From positions 1 through 64,000 of the forward strand of contig NBIV01000270.1 of assembly GCA_003194525.1 (NCBI GenBank): a stretch of 64,000 nucleotides of DNA, in the 5' to 3' direction. The notes beneath the pieces are model-generated. The model was given only the letters and a program-made list of their open reading frames with translations, ran no database searches and was not told the origin of the DNA. The stretch's first letter is position 1. The number at the start of each line of letters is the position of its first letter. The DNA is from Gracilariopsis chorda (Eukaryota; Rhodophyta; Florideophyceae; Gracilariales; Gracilariaceae). Shown here piece after piece: positions 22,020 to 33,615 of the stretch. The position numbers and the translations under genes were made by a program.

Positions 22020-23225
22020 TCAATTTACGCCAAACGCTAGTCGAAGAAACAGTACGTTTATCGTCATGTCTTCTACCGTGTAGATGGCATCATTGACGTG
22101 GCTGCTTGAAGTAGCAAAGTTCCGAAGAAGCACTAAAAAAGCCCTATTTGAGTTGGAGGTGGTACTTTGGCAGCGCTCACCCAGCAGTAAGAGTTTTGAG
22201 CATCTTGGCACGATACCGCAGAGCAGCACCGTCTTCGTCACTCACCTTATCCGCACTGGGGTACGTTCGATACGCTCCAGGTATCATGTGGCCCAAAAAG
22301 TCGTCTACCTCTGGTAGCAGACAGTTTCCTGCGGTTATAACACCTTTGACGTTAGCCAATCTGCATCTACGTGGCTTTAAGCAGTACCATCAGAGCCTTT
22401 ACGGACCATTTTGCGGGACTAATCTACAAACTGTACGGAGCCTGGCAGGGTAGAGCGGTAATATGAAGGGCCATTCGAAGTCTGCCCTCTCCGATCTGTT
22501 TGAGAGTCTTTGGAAACTGTACTGCGTTCTTTGTGGCTGTAGGTTCTCCACGGAGTGCAGACAGTCTCGTCTTCTAAGTCAATCGCAAGTTGCGCAAGTG
22601 AGATAAGAGACGTAAAGGTTTGATGAATGCATTCACAATCACGGGTCGGGAGCCGCCACGAAACACGAGAAGAATCTGCCGAAAGCCGCCATAGAATAAT
22701 AAGAGCTTGCCCCCAAAAGGGGAGCTGCGAGCAAGTTATGTCATGCAGAGTGCGGTCTGTGGCTTCTACGCAGAATCGATGACACATCACGATCTCATCC
22801 AGGATAATGAGTTCGACATTCGTCATTTGATTGGCCAAGTGTAAGTGGACCACGATGTTGCACGTGATCTCAGCGATCGCTGGGATGCGAATCTTGAAAG
22901 TTGAGTAAATCGTTCAACTGTCCTCAAGAAGTGTAGCTGCTACAGCAGACGTGACTGCCGCAAGAACAGACTTGCAGAAAATCCGCAACATGCTCTGAAC
23001 TACCATGGAGAGGATGCTCTTCTCAGTTCCACCCGGAGCATCTAAGAAGAGGAAGTGAGTTGTTGGATGCGTTGCTGTAGAAGGGCCACTGAGCCCCTGC
23101 AAGCTCTACGAACAATTGCCAAGAAGGATGGACCCGACGACAGTATTGAACGCCAGATTTTGACGATCATTAAAGAGAGAGGGGGCAGCTGTCACAGTTT
23201 CCTGGAGGTCTGACAGGTTTACCTA
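22020..23225 (-). pseudogene. Helitron/PIF1-type helicase remnant
   Basis: Read on the minus strand in several frames, the order of PIF1-family motifs is conserved. First comes LFNDRQNLAFNTVV (about 23190), then a Walker A segment FLDAPGGTEKSIL with the GTGKT core degenerate (about 23040). Next are SAVAATLLEDS (about 22930), motif II LIILDEIVMCHR (about 22810) and the PFWGQALIILWR segment (about 22715). The C-terminal LPEVDDFLGHMIPGAYRTYPSAD block lies near 22310. The SADKVSDEDG wording is typical of Helitron-encoded helicases. Stops and frameshifts throughout show it is dead. The Rep/HUH domain was not found. Confidence 0.75.
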
Positions 23226-25713
23226 ACGACGTTGATATGGAGCCCGCAGCTCTAGTAGATCTTTCATTGATGTCGGATGACCGTACGTTGACAGAGATGC
23301 CATTGTGCTATCCATCTTCTGCCCTGTCTGTTGAACTTCGAACAGAACGTTCAAATGATTGCCAACAGGCGCCTGTAAGTGTATGCAAGCATAGGCACCC
23401 AAGCGACAGGAAGAAGCAGTCAAATCAACCAAAACAAGAACAACGTTTACAGAGATGCGACGGGCACGTTGAACGGCGCCGTCGCTGGTCTTGTAGCAAG
23501 CAAACATTCCGGATGTTTCTATTAACAGTAGGGTACCAAGTAAAATCGTTGAAAGTTGCGGTTGGGGGTGTTCTCGCAAACAAGGGTATCATGTTGCATG
23601 GCACACCTTGCGCGGCAGCGGGGTTTCTGGCAGATGCGCGCGTCATGCCACGCGGTCGTAGGTCGTCTGGCGAGCAATCCCATCAAGAAGTGCAATTATA
23701 GGCTTTGGAGCGAGACTTCAAACAGTATCTTTGGTAGTGAAGCGGCAAAACGACGTCTGTGAATAATTGATTTAGATAATAACGTGGTGCTTAGTCGACG
23801 CAGTTTGAGGTGTTCTCGACGTTCACAGAAGATTTTGGAGCAAACGAAGAGTTTGATAATCACCCTTCGTGTTGGAGTAACCATCTCTGCGCAAGATATG
23901 ATTCTTTGGCTGTTTTCAGCCAGTAGAGAAATGATCTAGGCGGAGCGGAGAAATTATACGAAAAAACGTTGCAGATTATTTTATGTGAGTACCGGCCGCA
24001 AGCAGATGGAAAAAGCCTCATGAAGAAGGAGAATAAAGCAAAAAGAAAAGTAGAACAAAAAAGATTGGAAAAAGAGAGAGGATCGGGCGAAAGATAAGAG
24101 AAGATTGGCGGCTGACCACCGACGAATGCAGACTGAACAAGTGTCGGGTTTCACATATTTGGGTGGTGTGGCAGGTTTGGGCGTCAAAAAAAAAGCTGGT
24201 CAGCATGTAAGAATTGTGGAGCAAAACCCGTGAGGTTTGTAGCTCTCAAGGCGTCCGAGTCCTTGCTCCTTAGGAAGGGTAGACTCAGCGGATGAGCCCT
24301 CTACTTCACACGAGTGTCTGGTGTAAATCCGACGGTGGATACTGGATATACCTGTAGAGGTGAAAACGTAGAGTCCTGAGAGGAATAAGGTCAGAGAAAG
24401 GACCCGAATGAGGAGTGTAGACAGCGTACACAGCAAGTGTAGCGTCCCGAAGGAAAAAGAGGCCAAGCCCGAAATGGGGCAAGGATCGTGCTCACAGCGG
24501 CAACAGAACCGAGAACCCAAGGGTAAAATAGTAGACAAAACCAAAGAACAACCCAATACTGGGGCAGAGATCTGTAATGCAACATGATACCCAAAATAAC
24601 ACACAGTGTTAGACCCACGGTCGGTGTACTTACACAGAAGCCCTTGATGGTCCCGAGGGGATAGTCGTACTGATACCAAACGTGGTTACTCTCCAGATGG
24701 AGTCGTGAACCTACGAAGGCAGTTGCGACCACAGCCAACACTCTAGTAGGTTGCGAACCTCAATTGAGTTTACTTGATGCTGAGGAAGGCGAGGTCAGCT
24801 ACACCTAAGTAGGGTCTACAGCAATTAACTAAAATAATTAACAAAAGTAGTGCAAACCTGCGGAGGTCCATTCACGTATAGAACCCACTGTCAGGGTCCA
24901 CAGGTGCCACTGGCCCAAGGCGTATATCCGTAATTGGACCCAACTTCTGTACACGTGTACCACGCATCCTGCCCAACTGAGGCTATTCATAAACTAACCT
25001 GCCAGGTGAAACCCCATCCATAATCCACCAGAATTCAACCCAATTTTGGGGGAAAGTCATAACCTGAGAGGTGTTGAGCCGTGACATTGGCACATTCTAT
25101 GAGAAGGATCTTCATCGATATGAACGTCACACATTGCTCCACAAGAATGGAAGTTGTTCGAAGCAGAAACGTTTTTGGTTCCATGTACTTTAGACGAGCA
25201 CACAAGCCGAGCTCCTGGACACAGAAAAACTAATAAATAACGTCGCAAAATAGAAGGTCAGGAATTAACGTCATTAAGTCCTCAGTTTTATTTGATTCAA
25301 ATAGGCGATGTTTCTGTGGATGAATGCGAAGATAGTAATATCGTAGATGTGCTACAAATTCTCGTCACAGAGCATAGGTTTGTTCACCGGTACAAAATGT
25401 AGCAAAGCTAGCAAAAGAATACAGTGCACGTGCTTTACACTTTGATGTCCTTCTGCTCCCTTAAAAATTCAACACAGCGTGGTAACTAATTCAGTAGGTC
25501 TCCAACGGGGGAGAGTAAGCATTGAAAAGACAAGCGGTTGACGTAATAAAACAGTGCAGTACGTAAACAATCATAAACATTAAAATACAAACAATGCATA
25601 GTTAGAAATTTATCCACACGGACATTAGGTGCCGCATCATCCAAACCGTCAGTTTCCGTAATATCTGTAGCGAACAATAGTGAGCTTACGCTAGGACATT
25701 GCAGCAATTTCAT
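23226..25713. other. Long stretch without recognised genes
   Basis: About 2.5 kb of low coding density. Upstream of the helicase remnant I cannot identify more motifs. The segment about 24190-24900 has an LTR-like look (no long frames, CA/TG-rich ends), but no second copy exists in the window to confirm it. The remainder shows nothing I can support. Confidence 0.35.
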
Positions 25714-25764
25714 TTGCAGAATTCTATAACTGTCATTAGACTGAAATGCAGATTGCAGAATTCT
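25714..25764. repeat. Left subterminal repeats of Harbinger element
   Basis: Two exact copies of TTGCAGAATTCT start 39 bases apart (25714 and 25753). The core AGAATTCT is its own reverse complement. They correspond to the cluster at 28982-29032 on the far side of the transposase gene. Confidence 0.6.
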
Positions 25765-25800
25765 ATTCCATACATGTGACGAAAGAAGCGGAAAAGTGAG

Positions 25801-26763
25801 TTGTTAGTGAAGGCCCGTGAGCCCAGTTGTGAGCAAACACTGGTGACACGTATGCAAGTTTTCGCGCCAACATTCCGGACACAAAAAATAGTACGATACG
25901 GCGTGGCTACTGACCAAACTACTGACCAAGCCAAAGCAAAGATGGCAGAGGTGTTGATGGAGGCCGCGCCTACAATAGGCAAGGCGGGGCGTCATTCGCG
26001 GTTGACGGGAGCCCAGGATCTGACCATTGCAAGGGAAGTGGCAGCTGCAAAGGCACATACGCCTAATTACGGCGAAACCAGAAAAACGGTTTGAAAGCGT
26101 TGCGGCAAAGGTTAACGCAAATGCAGCATTTGATGACGATCCTGTTACATGTAAATCAGCACAGGATAGGTACAAGCGGATGTAGGAGCACTACGGCATG
26201 CAAGACGATGCCAATCTGTGGTTTTCAGGTGTAGATGGTGGAGAGATGGGCGAGCTGGCTGATCTCTTTATGACGATGCGTGAAGCGAAGGACGACTGGC
26301 AGGCGCGAAAGAGGGCTACAAAGACCGCTGAGCGAAAGAAAGAAGAAGAGAAGGAGAGGGTGGGTCAAGCGTTGATTGATGCTGCAAAAAGACGGAAGAA
26401 GATTGAGAACAACTCAGAGGGGGACAGTGCCAAAGACTCGGATGATGAGGGCTGTACTCCTCTACCGCTAGGAAGAACAAAAAGAGGCGTTTTTAAAATA
26501 ACTTGCATAGTGACGAGATGGATCGTTTTGGATTGCACATGAAAGAGGCCGACCTGGCGAAAATAACTCTCGAAAGAGAACGGCTTGCCTTCGAGCAAGA
26601 GCGAGCTGTTGCAGAACGCATCGAACCCGAAAAGGTGCGTGACGAAGGACGCTTGGAAAGGGAAGCAGAACGCCAGGAACGCCAAGATGAACGCATGGAG
26701 CAGCAAAAGTTCGAGCTTGAGAAGTTCAATGCGATGATTAAGTATTTCCATCGCAACAAGTAA
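25801..26763 (+). pseudogene. Harbinger-associated Myb/SANT-like protein, broken
   Basis: The protein falls into three pieces. An N-terminal Myb/SANT-like domain starts near SRLTGAQDLTIAREV. A frame change at the A-run near 26085 (AGAAAAACGG) is followed by RFESVAAKVNANAAF and DPVTCKSAQDRYKRM. A TAG stop lies at 26183-26185. The acidic helix GELADLFMTMREAKDD comes next, then a long charged coiled-coil (RKKEEEKERV, ERERLAFEQERAVAER) split by another frameshift before 26503. Proteins of this build bind the element's subterminal DNA and escort the Harbinger transposase to the nucleus; this role is inferred from the family. Confidence 0.7.
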
Positions 26764-27759
26764 ATGGGTACAAATCACCACCTTTCTGTAGAGCAACGCC
26801 TTTCGCGGTGATTAATCGTGAAGCACACTCATACATGCTTCGCGACGAAAGTTGGATATAGCCACGTATATGAGAAGTAACTCCACAATGGGTTGGCCAT
26901 GGCACACTTGAAATCGTGGCAATTGGACAATGGTGACAGGAGTACGGATAAAATACGTGTAAGTGTGCAGGCACCCCTTTTTAGGGATACTGTTACCACT
27001 ATTTATTTATTAATTTAGTTATCTATTTACTTATCTATCTACATAATTAGTTATTACAGTGTGCGGTTGACGGCCGGCACCCTACTTAGGTAGGTGAGCT
27101 TGGGCCGTCCCGGTCAATAAACCTCGCACAAACGAGTGTTCGGCTCTGACTCAGAAACCCCCTGTGCACGATATTCTCCCTCGGAGAGTTGTCGCCTTGT
27201 GTAGGATTAGTCATCCACCTCGGGGCGCTTTCAACCACATTTACAGACTTGTGTTGTCTCTTGTTGTGTGTTTTGTTTCTTCTCGTTTCTATGTTATACA
27301 GGTGGCACTCGTTGTGCTTACCGGTGAACCTCCGCGCACTCCTCGTACGAGTGACCACCCGTTCCGCACAATCAATGCTCTGCCTGTCTTCGATCCTTTT
27401 CTAGGCCGCTCTTGCACCTGTACGCCAATCCTGAAGTGACCCTGGTTTACGCCCGGCTCGTGTGCTCACCACAGGTGGTTCTATCGCCGTGCTACACTCT
27501 AAAGAGAGGAAAACTTCGAATACCCTCGTACTTCGTCTCCCTTTTGGGGTTTTGCGCCACACTTTCAGTACAGCATATTCAATGATGTTTAGAGAAACGT
27601 TTCAAAACCTGCGTGGTTTCTCCTCACGGAGGGCCGCTCGCTTCGCGCCCTCGGTACCCTCGGGGCGCAGATTTTGCCCTTGCCGCTCGATTACTCGTGA
27701 TAAACATATTCATCCAGGCTCGGAGGTTCTACACCAAAGTACCTTGATATTTGGTTCCG
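26764..27759. other. Spacer between the convergent Harbinger genes
   Basis: About 1 kb with no supported gene. It contains an AT-rich run of TATT/TATC-type repeats around 27000-27055. The rest is ordinary noncoding sequence inside the transposon. Confidence 0.45.
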
Positions 27760-28861
27760 TTACAGACAATTGCGGAATTTGAAAAGAAGCATAGATGCAA
27801 TGTACAACAGCCCGATTGGAGACTCAAAAATCTTCATCTTTCTCTTAATGTCCCCAGTTACGAAATGCATCTTAATCTCTTTGAACACCCATTCAAAGCT
27901 GATGCGAACGGAAGACATCGCTTTGTTAAACGCTGCCCATCCCGGTGACAGCGTAGCTCCCTGAACAGGAATTTTCAGGAACCGTCTACCATTATACCCC
28001 GAGTCCAAATAAATGCAGTATCGACCACCATCTACTTCCAAAACTGCCGGTAGTATATCTTCAAGTTCACTATTTAGGTAAAGAGTCCATTGATGGTGAC
28101 GACCTTCAAAAAGGTCCATAGAAGTGTTGAATTAAATTATTCGGCGTGATAATGGCTTGATATTCCCGGGCATGCTTCTTCTTGTGTCCTTTATACACTA
28201 CAAGTTGAGCTAGACTTCCCTTTGGACTTGAGACGCCAATGACAGTGCCATCAATAAATCCTATGCAGTTTGCAAGTGCTTTGGATTTATCGTAGATAGC
28301 TTGTGAATACTTCTGTAGCTTCGGTGAAAGAAAATGTCCACTAATCATATCGGTGATAAGATTCTGGCGTTCATGCACCAAGTGGTCTACGGCTTCTTAA
28401 AATATTTTGCTGACTGGAGGGCCGTACTTGCCAAACATCCCTTACAATTCTCTCCAGCGTGCTGCAAGCCATTTAAGTACATCAAAGCAAGCGAAAATAG
28501 GTGTTAAGCCGTAGCAATTGCGTTTTGTATGCATTTTATTATGCGGTAAACCCATTACATGCATTAGTTGCAGCAAATGGAGCTTTTGGAGTCGAAAGTG
28601 TGGCAAGCGAGCAGCTTTGCTCAATAAATTGATGTTGAACGTAAATTCCGTGATAGAGATGAAGTTTGTACGAAGAAAATGATAAAAAAGGTTGTTTTTG
28701 TGTTGCACATAGTTTCGCACAATCCAAAAGAGGCATGCTTTAGAAGAGAAGGCAGACGACTCGTGACGGTTTTGGATAAGTGACTGCAAAATCGTGCGGT
28801 TCGAAAGTGCTCTCGTCTTGACAACAGTTGGAGAGTGGTCTTTCTGTCGACAGCGAGCCAT
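27760..28861 (-). pseudogene. PIF/Harbinger DDE transposase, broken
   Basis: On the minus strand the N-terminal helical region (TPIFACFDVLKWLAARW, then VSKIF and EAVDHLVHERQNL) is followed by the DDE_4 nuclease. The first catalytic Asp is in GFIDGTVIG, then comes YKGHKKKHAREYQAI. The conserved HD of the next block is replaced by HQ (EGRHHQWTLY). The second Asp is in YLDSGYNGR, and the Glu in SFEWVFKEI after FNKAMSSVR. A frame change near 28120 splits the nuclease and there is a stop between the helical part and the nuclease near 28400. The protein would cut and reinsert the element at TWA sites, by family knowledge. Confidence 0.82.
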
Positions 28862-28981
28862 GTCAAAGTGTGGCTCACTGCAATGCAGTGCTACGATGCA
28901 GCGTATACTAATACTGAAGCTTCATTTTGCCTGCAATTGCGTAACACGTTTGAGCCAGTACTTCACAAAGTTTTCAGCAAA

Positions 28982-29032
28982 AGAATTCTGCCAGCAATGA
29001 TACAGAATTCTACGGCAAATTTGCAGAATTCT
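28982..29032. repeat. Right subterminal repeats of Harbinger element
   Basis: Three AGAATTCT palindromic cores lie within 51 bases (28982, 29004 and 29025). The last is embedded in the exact 12-mer TTGCAGAATTCT also found twice at the left end. Confidence 0.6.
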
Positions 29033-29749
29033 CTCGTAGCTTAAGCTGTGTAATATAGTACAGTTTTTCAAGAACATGAGCGATAGAAAATAGATGAAGA
29101 ATTGACAAAACAAATTTGATTTAGCTAATTTTTTCATGTATTCTACCAAATTTACTCTTTGTTTATGCTACTGATCATTCCAAGGTAGAATAAACAGTGG
29201 TTGGTAGAGTAAAGGGTTGATGGGTATGTTCTCTCTCTCTCTGTTTACGAACGAGTAACATCAATTCTATGTTAGCCCGGGGGTTTGCTAAGGACCCCTA
29301 CAACCTATAACGCGTTCTTCGTACGATAGCTATTAGCTACAACCCGGAGTCGTGCTACACACACTGGGTTACTATGGGTATGTTAAAGTAGATGGTTGAA
29401 TTCATCTAGTCCTTGGCTTTTATTGCAAACGGGACCACACACAATCACAGAGGCTAGTCGTCTGTGAACCCACAACGGGTAGCTCAGGTAACCGGCATCC
29501 ACGCAACAATTATTGTGTAGGTTGCCATAAGTTTCGTGGGTGCCAAAGAGGCCGTTCAAACAAGACTAACATTAACGCACGCCGAGACTTTCGATTGCAT
29601 ATTTCGAGCTACTCCGCTCGGTGCTCTTTTGTGAACTCTGGGCTTTGATTGGGGCGGATTTAACACTCTTTACACGAACTATACTAAGCTCGTGCCATCA
29701 CCGGGGAGTATTACACGTCTACTGTTGGGGCATAGCGACAACATTAGCG
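29033..29749. other. Intergenic stretch
   Basis: About 700 bases with a TC run near 29230 and no supported coding feature. Confidence 0.4.
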
Positions 29750-30588
29750 ACGCGAAGTTCCAGCGCGTAAGACTGTCTCGAGAGTACACTTTTTGGTAAT
29801 GCCGTAAGATTTCCCGAGGGGAATACTTGTTTCGTGCGATGCACCCCGATGGACAGAGCATCGGTACGACGATCGGTAGGTCAAATCGCAGCTCTATGCG
29901 CTTCAAAGCACGCGGAGTTATGGGAGTTGAGTTCTGTCGAGGAGGAGGACACAGCGTTCGAGAACCGCTTTCTTCAAGTGGATCTCGTTGCTCTTCAGTG
30001 GGGACGCAATGCATGCGTTTGTTGAGTCTATCGCAATACCATCAAGGACACATTCGCAGGTAGAGTCCCTTATTGTGGCTTTGGGCGACTCACACCGCAG
30101 TGGGATTGCATACCTTGGGCGACTTTAACTGCGTCAACTTCGCCCATTGACCAGGAAGTTATGAATGTCAGTTTGCTCATCTTGGAAATGTTCGTAGAGG
30201 CTTTGGAAGGCAGTATTGAGAGCTGCTTGCTTTGGAGCATGCTTAAAACTTTTGAGAAGAAGGCGAACGTTGAGATCGAAGCTTTGGATGCTCTGTATGT
30301 ACTAATGCCAGACTTTCACAAGAACAAACGCGAAGGTAGTGGAGGTAGCCTTCAACTCCCCCAAGGTCTCCTTCCAATCCGTGGACCAAGGTCGTTCGAC
30401 ATGCCTTGGGAATATTATTCACCATACCGGCTTATAGCGTTCTCTCGCTTATGGAGGCCAAGATGTTGTATTCCGAAATGTTGCAAACGTGCAAGTGGTT
30501 CCTGATTGCGGAAGAGCACACTGCGCCAGTTGTTGCCCTCTTGACAGTGGTTGCGCTTGCAATTGCCTTTGTTAGTTTTCTTTGGTAA
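29750..30588 (+). pseudogene. Degenerate copy of the FAD monooxygenase gene
   Basis: The C-terminal half of a relative of the gene at 58958-60526 survives in shuffled frames. EGNTCFVRCTPMDRASV corresponds to the segment before the gene's GGQLATVCATKHTEFW, and here reads GQIAALCASKHAELWELSSVEE. A later block, NVSLLILEMFVEALEGS, matches NASLLDVNLFMEALDAS and is followed by EKKANVEIEALDAL. The last block (EAKMLYSEMLQ, then a hydrophobic stretch VVALLTVVALAIAFVSFLW) corresponds to the membrane-anchor tail at 60524-60672. The N-terminal FAD-binding half is absent, and several frameshifts and stops are present. Confidence 0.8.
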
Positions 30589-31112
30589 GAGAACACTTGC
30601 TCCTGAAGCTGAGCACAGGGTGAGATGTTTTTCTTGCCCTTTTTCAAGCGATTGAGACTGGCGCGAAAAGATATATGTGTTGAGAACTTGTTCGATGAAG
30701 ATCGGCTCTGGAAGTCAGGGAGTTATGAGTGCTTCGCTCTGTGACGTGATCAAAGAAGGGTTGCTCCGAGATCCTCATATTCTAGCACTGGGAGCTTCAC
30801 GTAGGTTGGCGGTCATGGCCCAAGGTCTTACCTTTTAGACTCATATCACCTCAACGGCCCGGCGCAATCAACTTTTAGTTTTTTTTGCCACCGTTTCAAA
30901 GGAGGCTAACCTGTAACCTGTAACCCCCGTAGACTCGGGATTCACAACAAGTATAGAAGGCAACCAGACTGACACTGGTACATCTCCGTGTCCGTTAACT
31001 GCTAGCAGATGGTTTTCTGTTTGTCTAAATAGGGAAACCGGAGTTTGCACAACTTCATGCGACGACGGTACCTTCCTATCTCTCTACGTTTAGCAATTCC
31101 AAGTCGGGCGCA
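30589..31112. other. Intergenic region upstream of the TIMP-like gene
   Basis: About 520 bases without a supported gene. No clear TATA box is seen in the last 100 bases before 31113. Confidence 0.4.
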
Positions 31113-31682
31113 ATGAAACTCTTTCTTCAAGCACTAATCACTGCCCTTTTGCTTGTGTCATCCCTCGGATGTTCTTGCTTCCCAGTTTCCTTTGAAAAGT
31201 CATATTGTGACTCGAGTACTTCGTTCCGAGCAACTGTTCTGGCAGAAACCGATAACTGTGTCGGCAAATGCCACCCAATCGACGACCAGATGGAAGGCGC
31301 TATCACGTATATTTTGAAGGTCTCAGAAGTTTTTAGGGGGACCATGCCCGAAGATGAAGTGGCGTACATGCGAACTCCTGTCAATTCGGGGTTGTGTGGA
31401 ATCACATTGGGCGTCGGTACTGAGTATGTTTTCAACTTGCCGTACATCGCGATGAGCGCCCCTTTTCAATGCCCCTCCGAGTACTTTTCAATTGGACTGT
31501 GTGATTCGATTGAGGAGTGGGAGAGCTTGGCGGATGGTGCTAAGCAGTTCATTGCCGATAATGTGAATAACGGACAGAAGCTTTGCGGACCGGGGCCACC
31601 GCTGCCCTCTCCACTGGTTATTGAAATGCCGGAAACGACGCCTACCGTAACGATGACACCCCAGGCGCTACTGACGGCGTAA
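31113..31682 (+). CDS. Secreted TIMP/netrin-like (NTR) domain protein
   Basis: An intact single-exon gene of 189 residues. Residues 1-19 form a clear signal peptide (basic start, leucine core, ending SSLG). Cleavage before Cys20 would give a mature protein starting CSCFPVSFEKSYC, with cysteines at mature positions 1, 3 and 13. This is the spacing at the start of tissue inhibitors of metalloproteinases, where the free N-terminal Cys and the C-x-C chelate the catalytic zinc. Further NTR features follow: SFRATVLAET, YILKVSEVFRG, then GLCGITLGVGTEYVF and a late cysteine set. The tail is Pro/Thr-rich. Likely role: an extracellular inhibitor or matrix protein; inhibitor activity is inferred. The ATG at 31113 is the only start compatible with the signal peptide. 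Confidence 0.82.
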   Translation: MKLFLQALITALLLVSSLGCSCFPVSFEKSYCDSSTSFRATVLAETDNCVGKCHPIDDQMEGAITYILKVSEVFRGTMPEDEVAYMRTPVNSGLCGITLGVGTEYVFNLPYIAMSAPFQCPSEYFSIGLCDSIEEWESLADGAKQFIADNVNNGQKLCGPGPPLPSPLVIEMPETTPTVTMTPQALLTA

Positions 31683-31849
31683 ATATTTGTTCATCTTGTT
31701 TTCTGATATTTAGCTTCAAATTCTTATTCGAAGCAGGGACCTTCTGGGTCGGACGAGTAGAATAACCACGGTACCCGTCCAGTAAGGGATTACTTCATCT
31801 CAGGGAGAACATATCTTCGCCCACGAAGTGGCTTCTTGAACCGCATCAT

Positions 31850-32136
31850 CATTTCTGCTTCGTAGAAAGAGCTACGGCCCCATAGAACTAAGGCATAGAG
31901 TTGGAAATACCGTTGATCACTTTGTCATGAGGTGTAGAAAATGCTCCAATTCCAGGCGAGACACGTTCCCGTCTGCACGAGAAAGACATGGAGTTGGAGT
32001 ATCGGAAATAGTGAAGAAATGGCCGCCGGAAAGGTTGTTGGAATCCTTGTGGAGAGAGGGATTCATCAACAAGAGTACCTACCACGCTGTCGGAATTAGT
32101 GGCGTGCGCCCGTAAACATACATACATACATACATA
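31850..32136 (+). mobile_element. 5'-truncated LINE 3' end with (CATA)n tail
   Basis: This is the last part of a non-LTR retrotransposon ORF (MRCRKCSNSRRDTFPSA, then WREGFINKSTYHAVGIS). It is followed by a stop and a run of CATA/TACA tetranucleotides at about 32116-32136. It is very similar to the minus-strand copy at 37313-37957, including the tail. Only the 3' end is present, as expected for incomplete reverse transcription. The 5' boundary is fuzzy. Confidence 0.75.
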
Positions 32137-33615
32137 CGTAGATGTAGAGGTTGTCGCTCTGTCCGCCTCTTTCTCCTTGGGAGAGCGAGATCGTTCAGTC
32201 TATTCATTCTATATCCAAAAGTTTATTATGTGGATCCTGTGGCTCGTTCTAATGAGCGGCCACAATCAGTCCATTCACAGTAGAGTGCCAGATCACAGTG
32301 AAATATGTACGTTAACACCCCAGATGGGTCCCGTTTCGTTCTTGAATCACGATTTAAGTTGAATTCTCTCACATATGTGAGAAAACGTACAACGCAAAAG
32401 AAGCAAGCAAAAGAGAAAGGCTATCCCAAATATAGCTCTTTACCCCTGGTAGCTTAGACCATATCCAAAATTCGTTCTCCTGTTGTTTGCGGGCGTGATT
32501 CAATCTCTCTCAGTGACGTCGGACGTAGAAATTCAGCTCCATGCTAGAGACTTTGCGGACATGATAAAGGTGAGCGGAAACAGCACAAAAGAACCTACAA
32601 CACATCAATCTTATGGTTCTCTATCTGAAATGTGCACACGATCCTTGCGGTATGCCTTTGCTCGAGAGTAAAGTTTTACCGGGAGATGTTCTCAAGGGTT
32701 GCCGTTTTTTGGAAGAAATGCGTTGATGCGACAGAATTGATGGCTGACATCATCCAACGATCATCAAGTAACGCTATCAAAAGAGTTTTAACGTCATCCA
32801 GCCTCAGATGGCTAACCCTAGCATTAGCAAGCTAGAGTAGAGCTCTGCATTTCCAATTATCGTGGTTTCTGTCAGCCAAAAGCGGGAGGACAACCAACTT
32901 GGTAAAGCTTAGAGAATAACCCGTGAGAACTTCAGGGAGCAATCCACGATTCGCAATATCACACAAGCAATCGTGTAGACTTTATCGCAGTTCCTTTTGG
33001 TTATGTTCTCGTTGCCTCTCAGGTGTAGAGTAGGAACACTAGAACTAGCACCAAGTAGTGTACTAAGACCAGCTAGCCGAATGGGAAGCAAATCTCGCGC
33101 AGGAGCGAGCGGCGCGAATCTTCTAATTAGCCAATAAAATACAACCTAGTGGACGTAGTGTCAACACCAAGGGAACGCGAGTTGCAAGGCTTGAGAGGTT
33201 ATGTGGCTTGTGCTCACTTCGGAAGCACTTTTGACAGTTCTCAAACTGTTGACGCACGCCCTTGATGCAAGTATGTATCTACTGTACATGTTGATTGGCT
33301 CCTAGTCTTGTTCCCTCTGTGCTGTCGCACAGCTCCACACGCCACGTTGTGGGCCACTCCTGACGTTATCACACTAAAACCAAATCCTCGCCCCCCCGGT
33401 GGAGACCGGAGGGAGAGGCAGAGGGGGAACTTGCTTCCCAATAGTTTTCCGCGAGCGGTCTCGAGACAACGACGAGACCGAAATACTCTGCACCCATCGC
33501 CTTCGCATCTTGGTGCTCGGACGCTCGCGCTCCCTCTTTCGCCACACGCTTGCGCGTTCTCGCCCGCGCTGTGGTTAGAACCTTTGTCCCCACGCGCACT
33601 TACACTACGCTGTAT
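32137..33615. other. Intergenic stretch
   Basis: About 1.5 kb with only short frames, none with recognisable motifs. The segment around 33360-33600 is GC-rich compared with its flanks but has no identifiable product. Confidence 0.4.

Larger units (their letters stand above)
25714..29032. mobile_element. PIF/Harbinger DNA transposon with subterminal repeats
   Basis: Two convergent genes, a Myb/SANT-like protein (plus strand, 25801-26763) and a Harbinger transposase (minus strand, 27760-28861), are bracketed by copies of TTGCAGAATTCT. Copies lie at 25714-25725 and 25753-25764 on the left. On the right, 29021-29032 is exact and 29002-29011 and 28982-28989 are variants. The two-gene layout is standard for PIF/Harbinger elements. 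The exact terminal inverted repeats and 3-base TWA target duplication could not be fixed, so the boundaries given are those of the subterminal repeats. Both genes are broken. Confidence 0.72.

Noticed and set aside
24190..24900. Solo LTR
   Set aside because: No second copy, no convincing flanking duplication and no TG...CA pair could be fixed; it is left as unassigned sequence.
32116..32136. Simple CATA microsatellite as an independent feature
   Set aside because: It is the 3' tail of the LINE fragment, as the second copy at 37313 shows.
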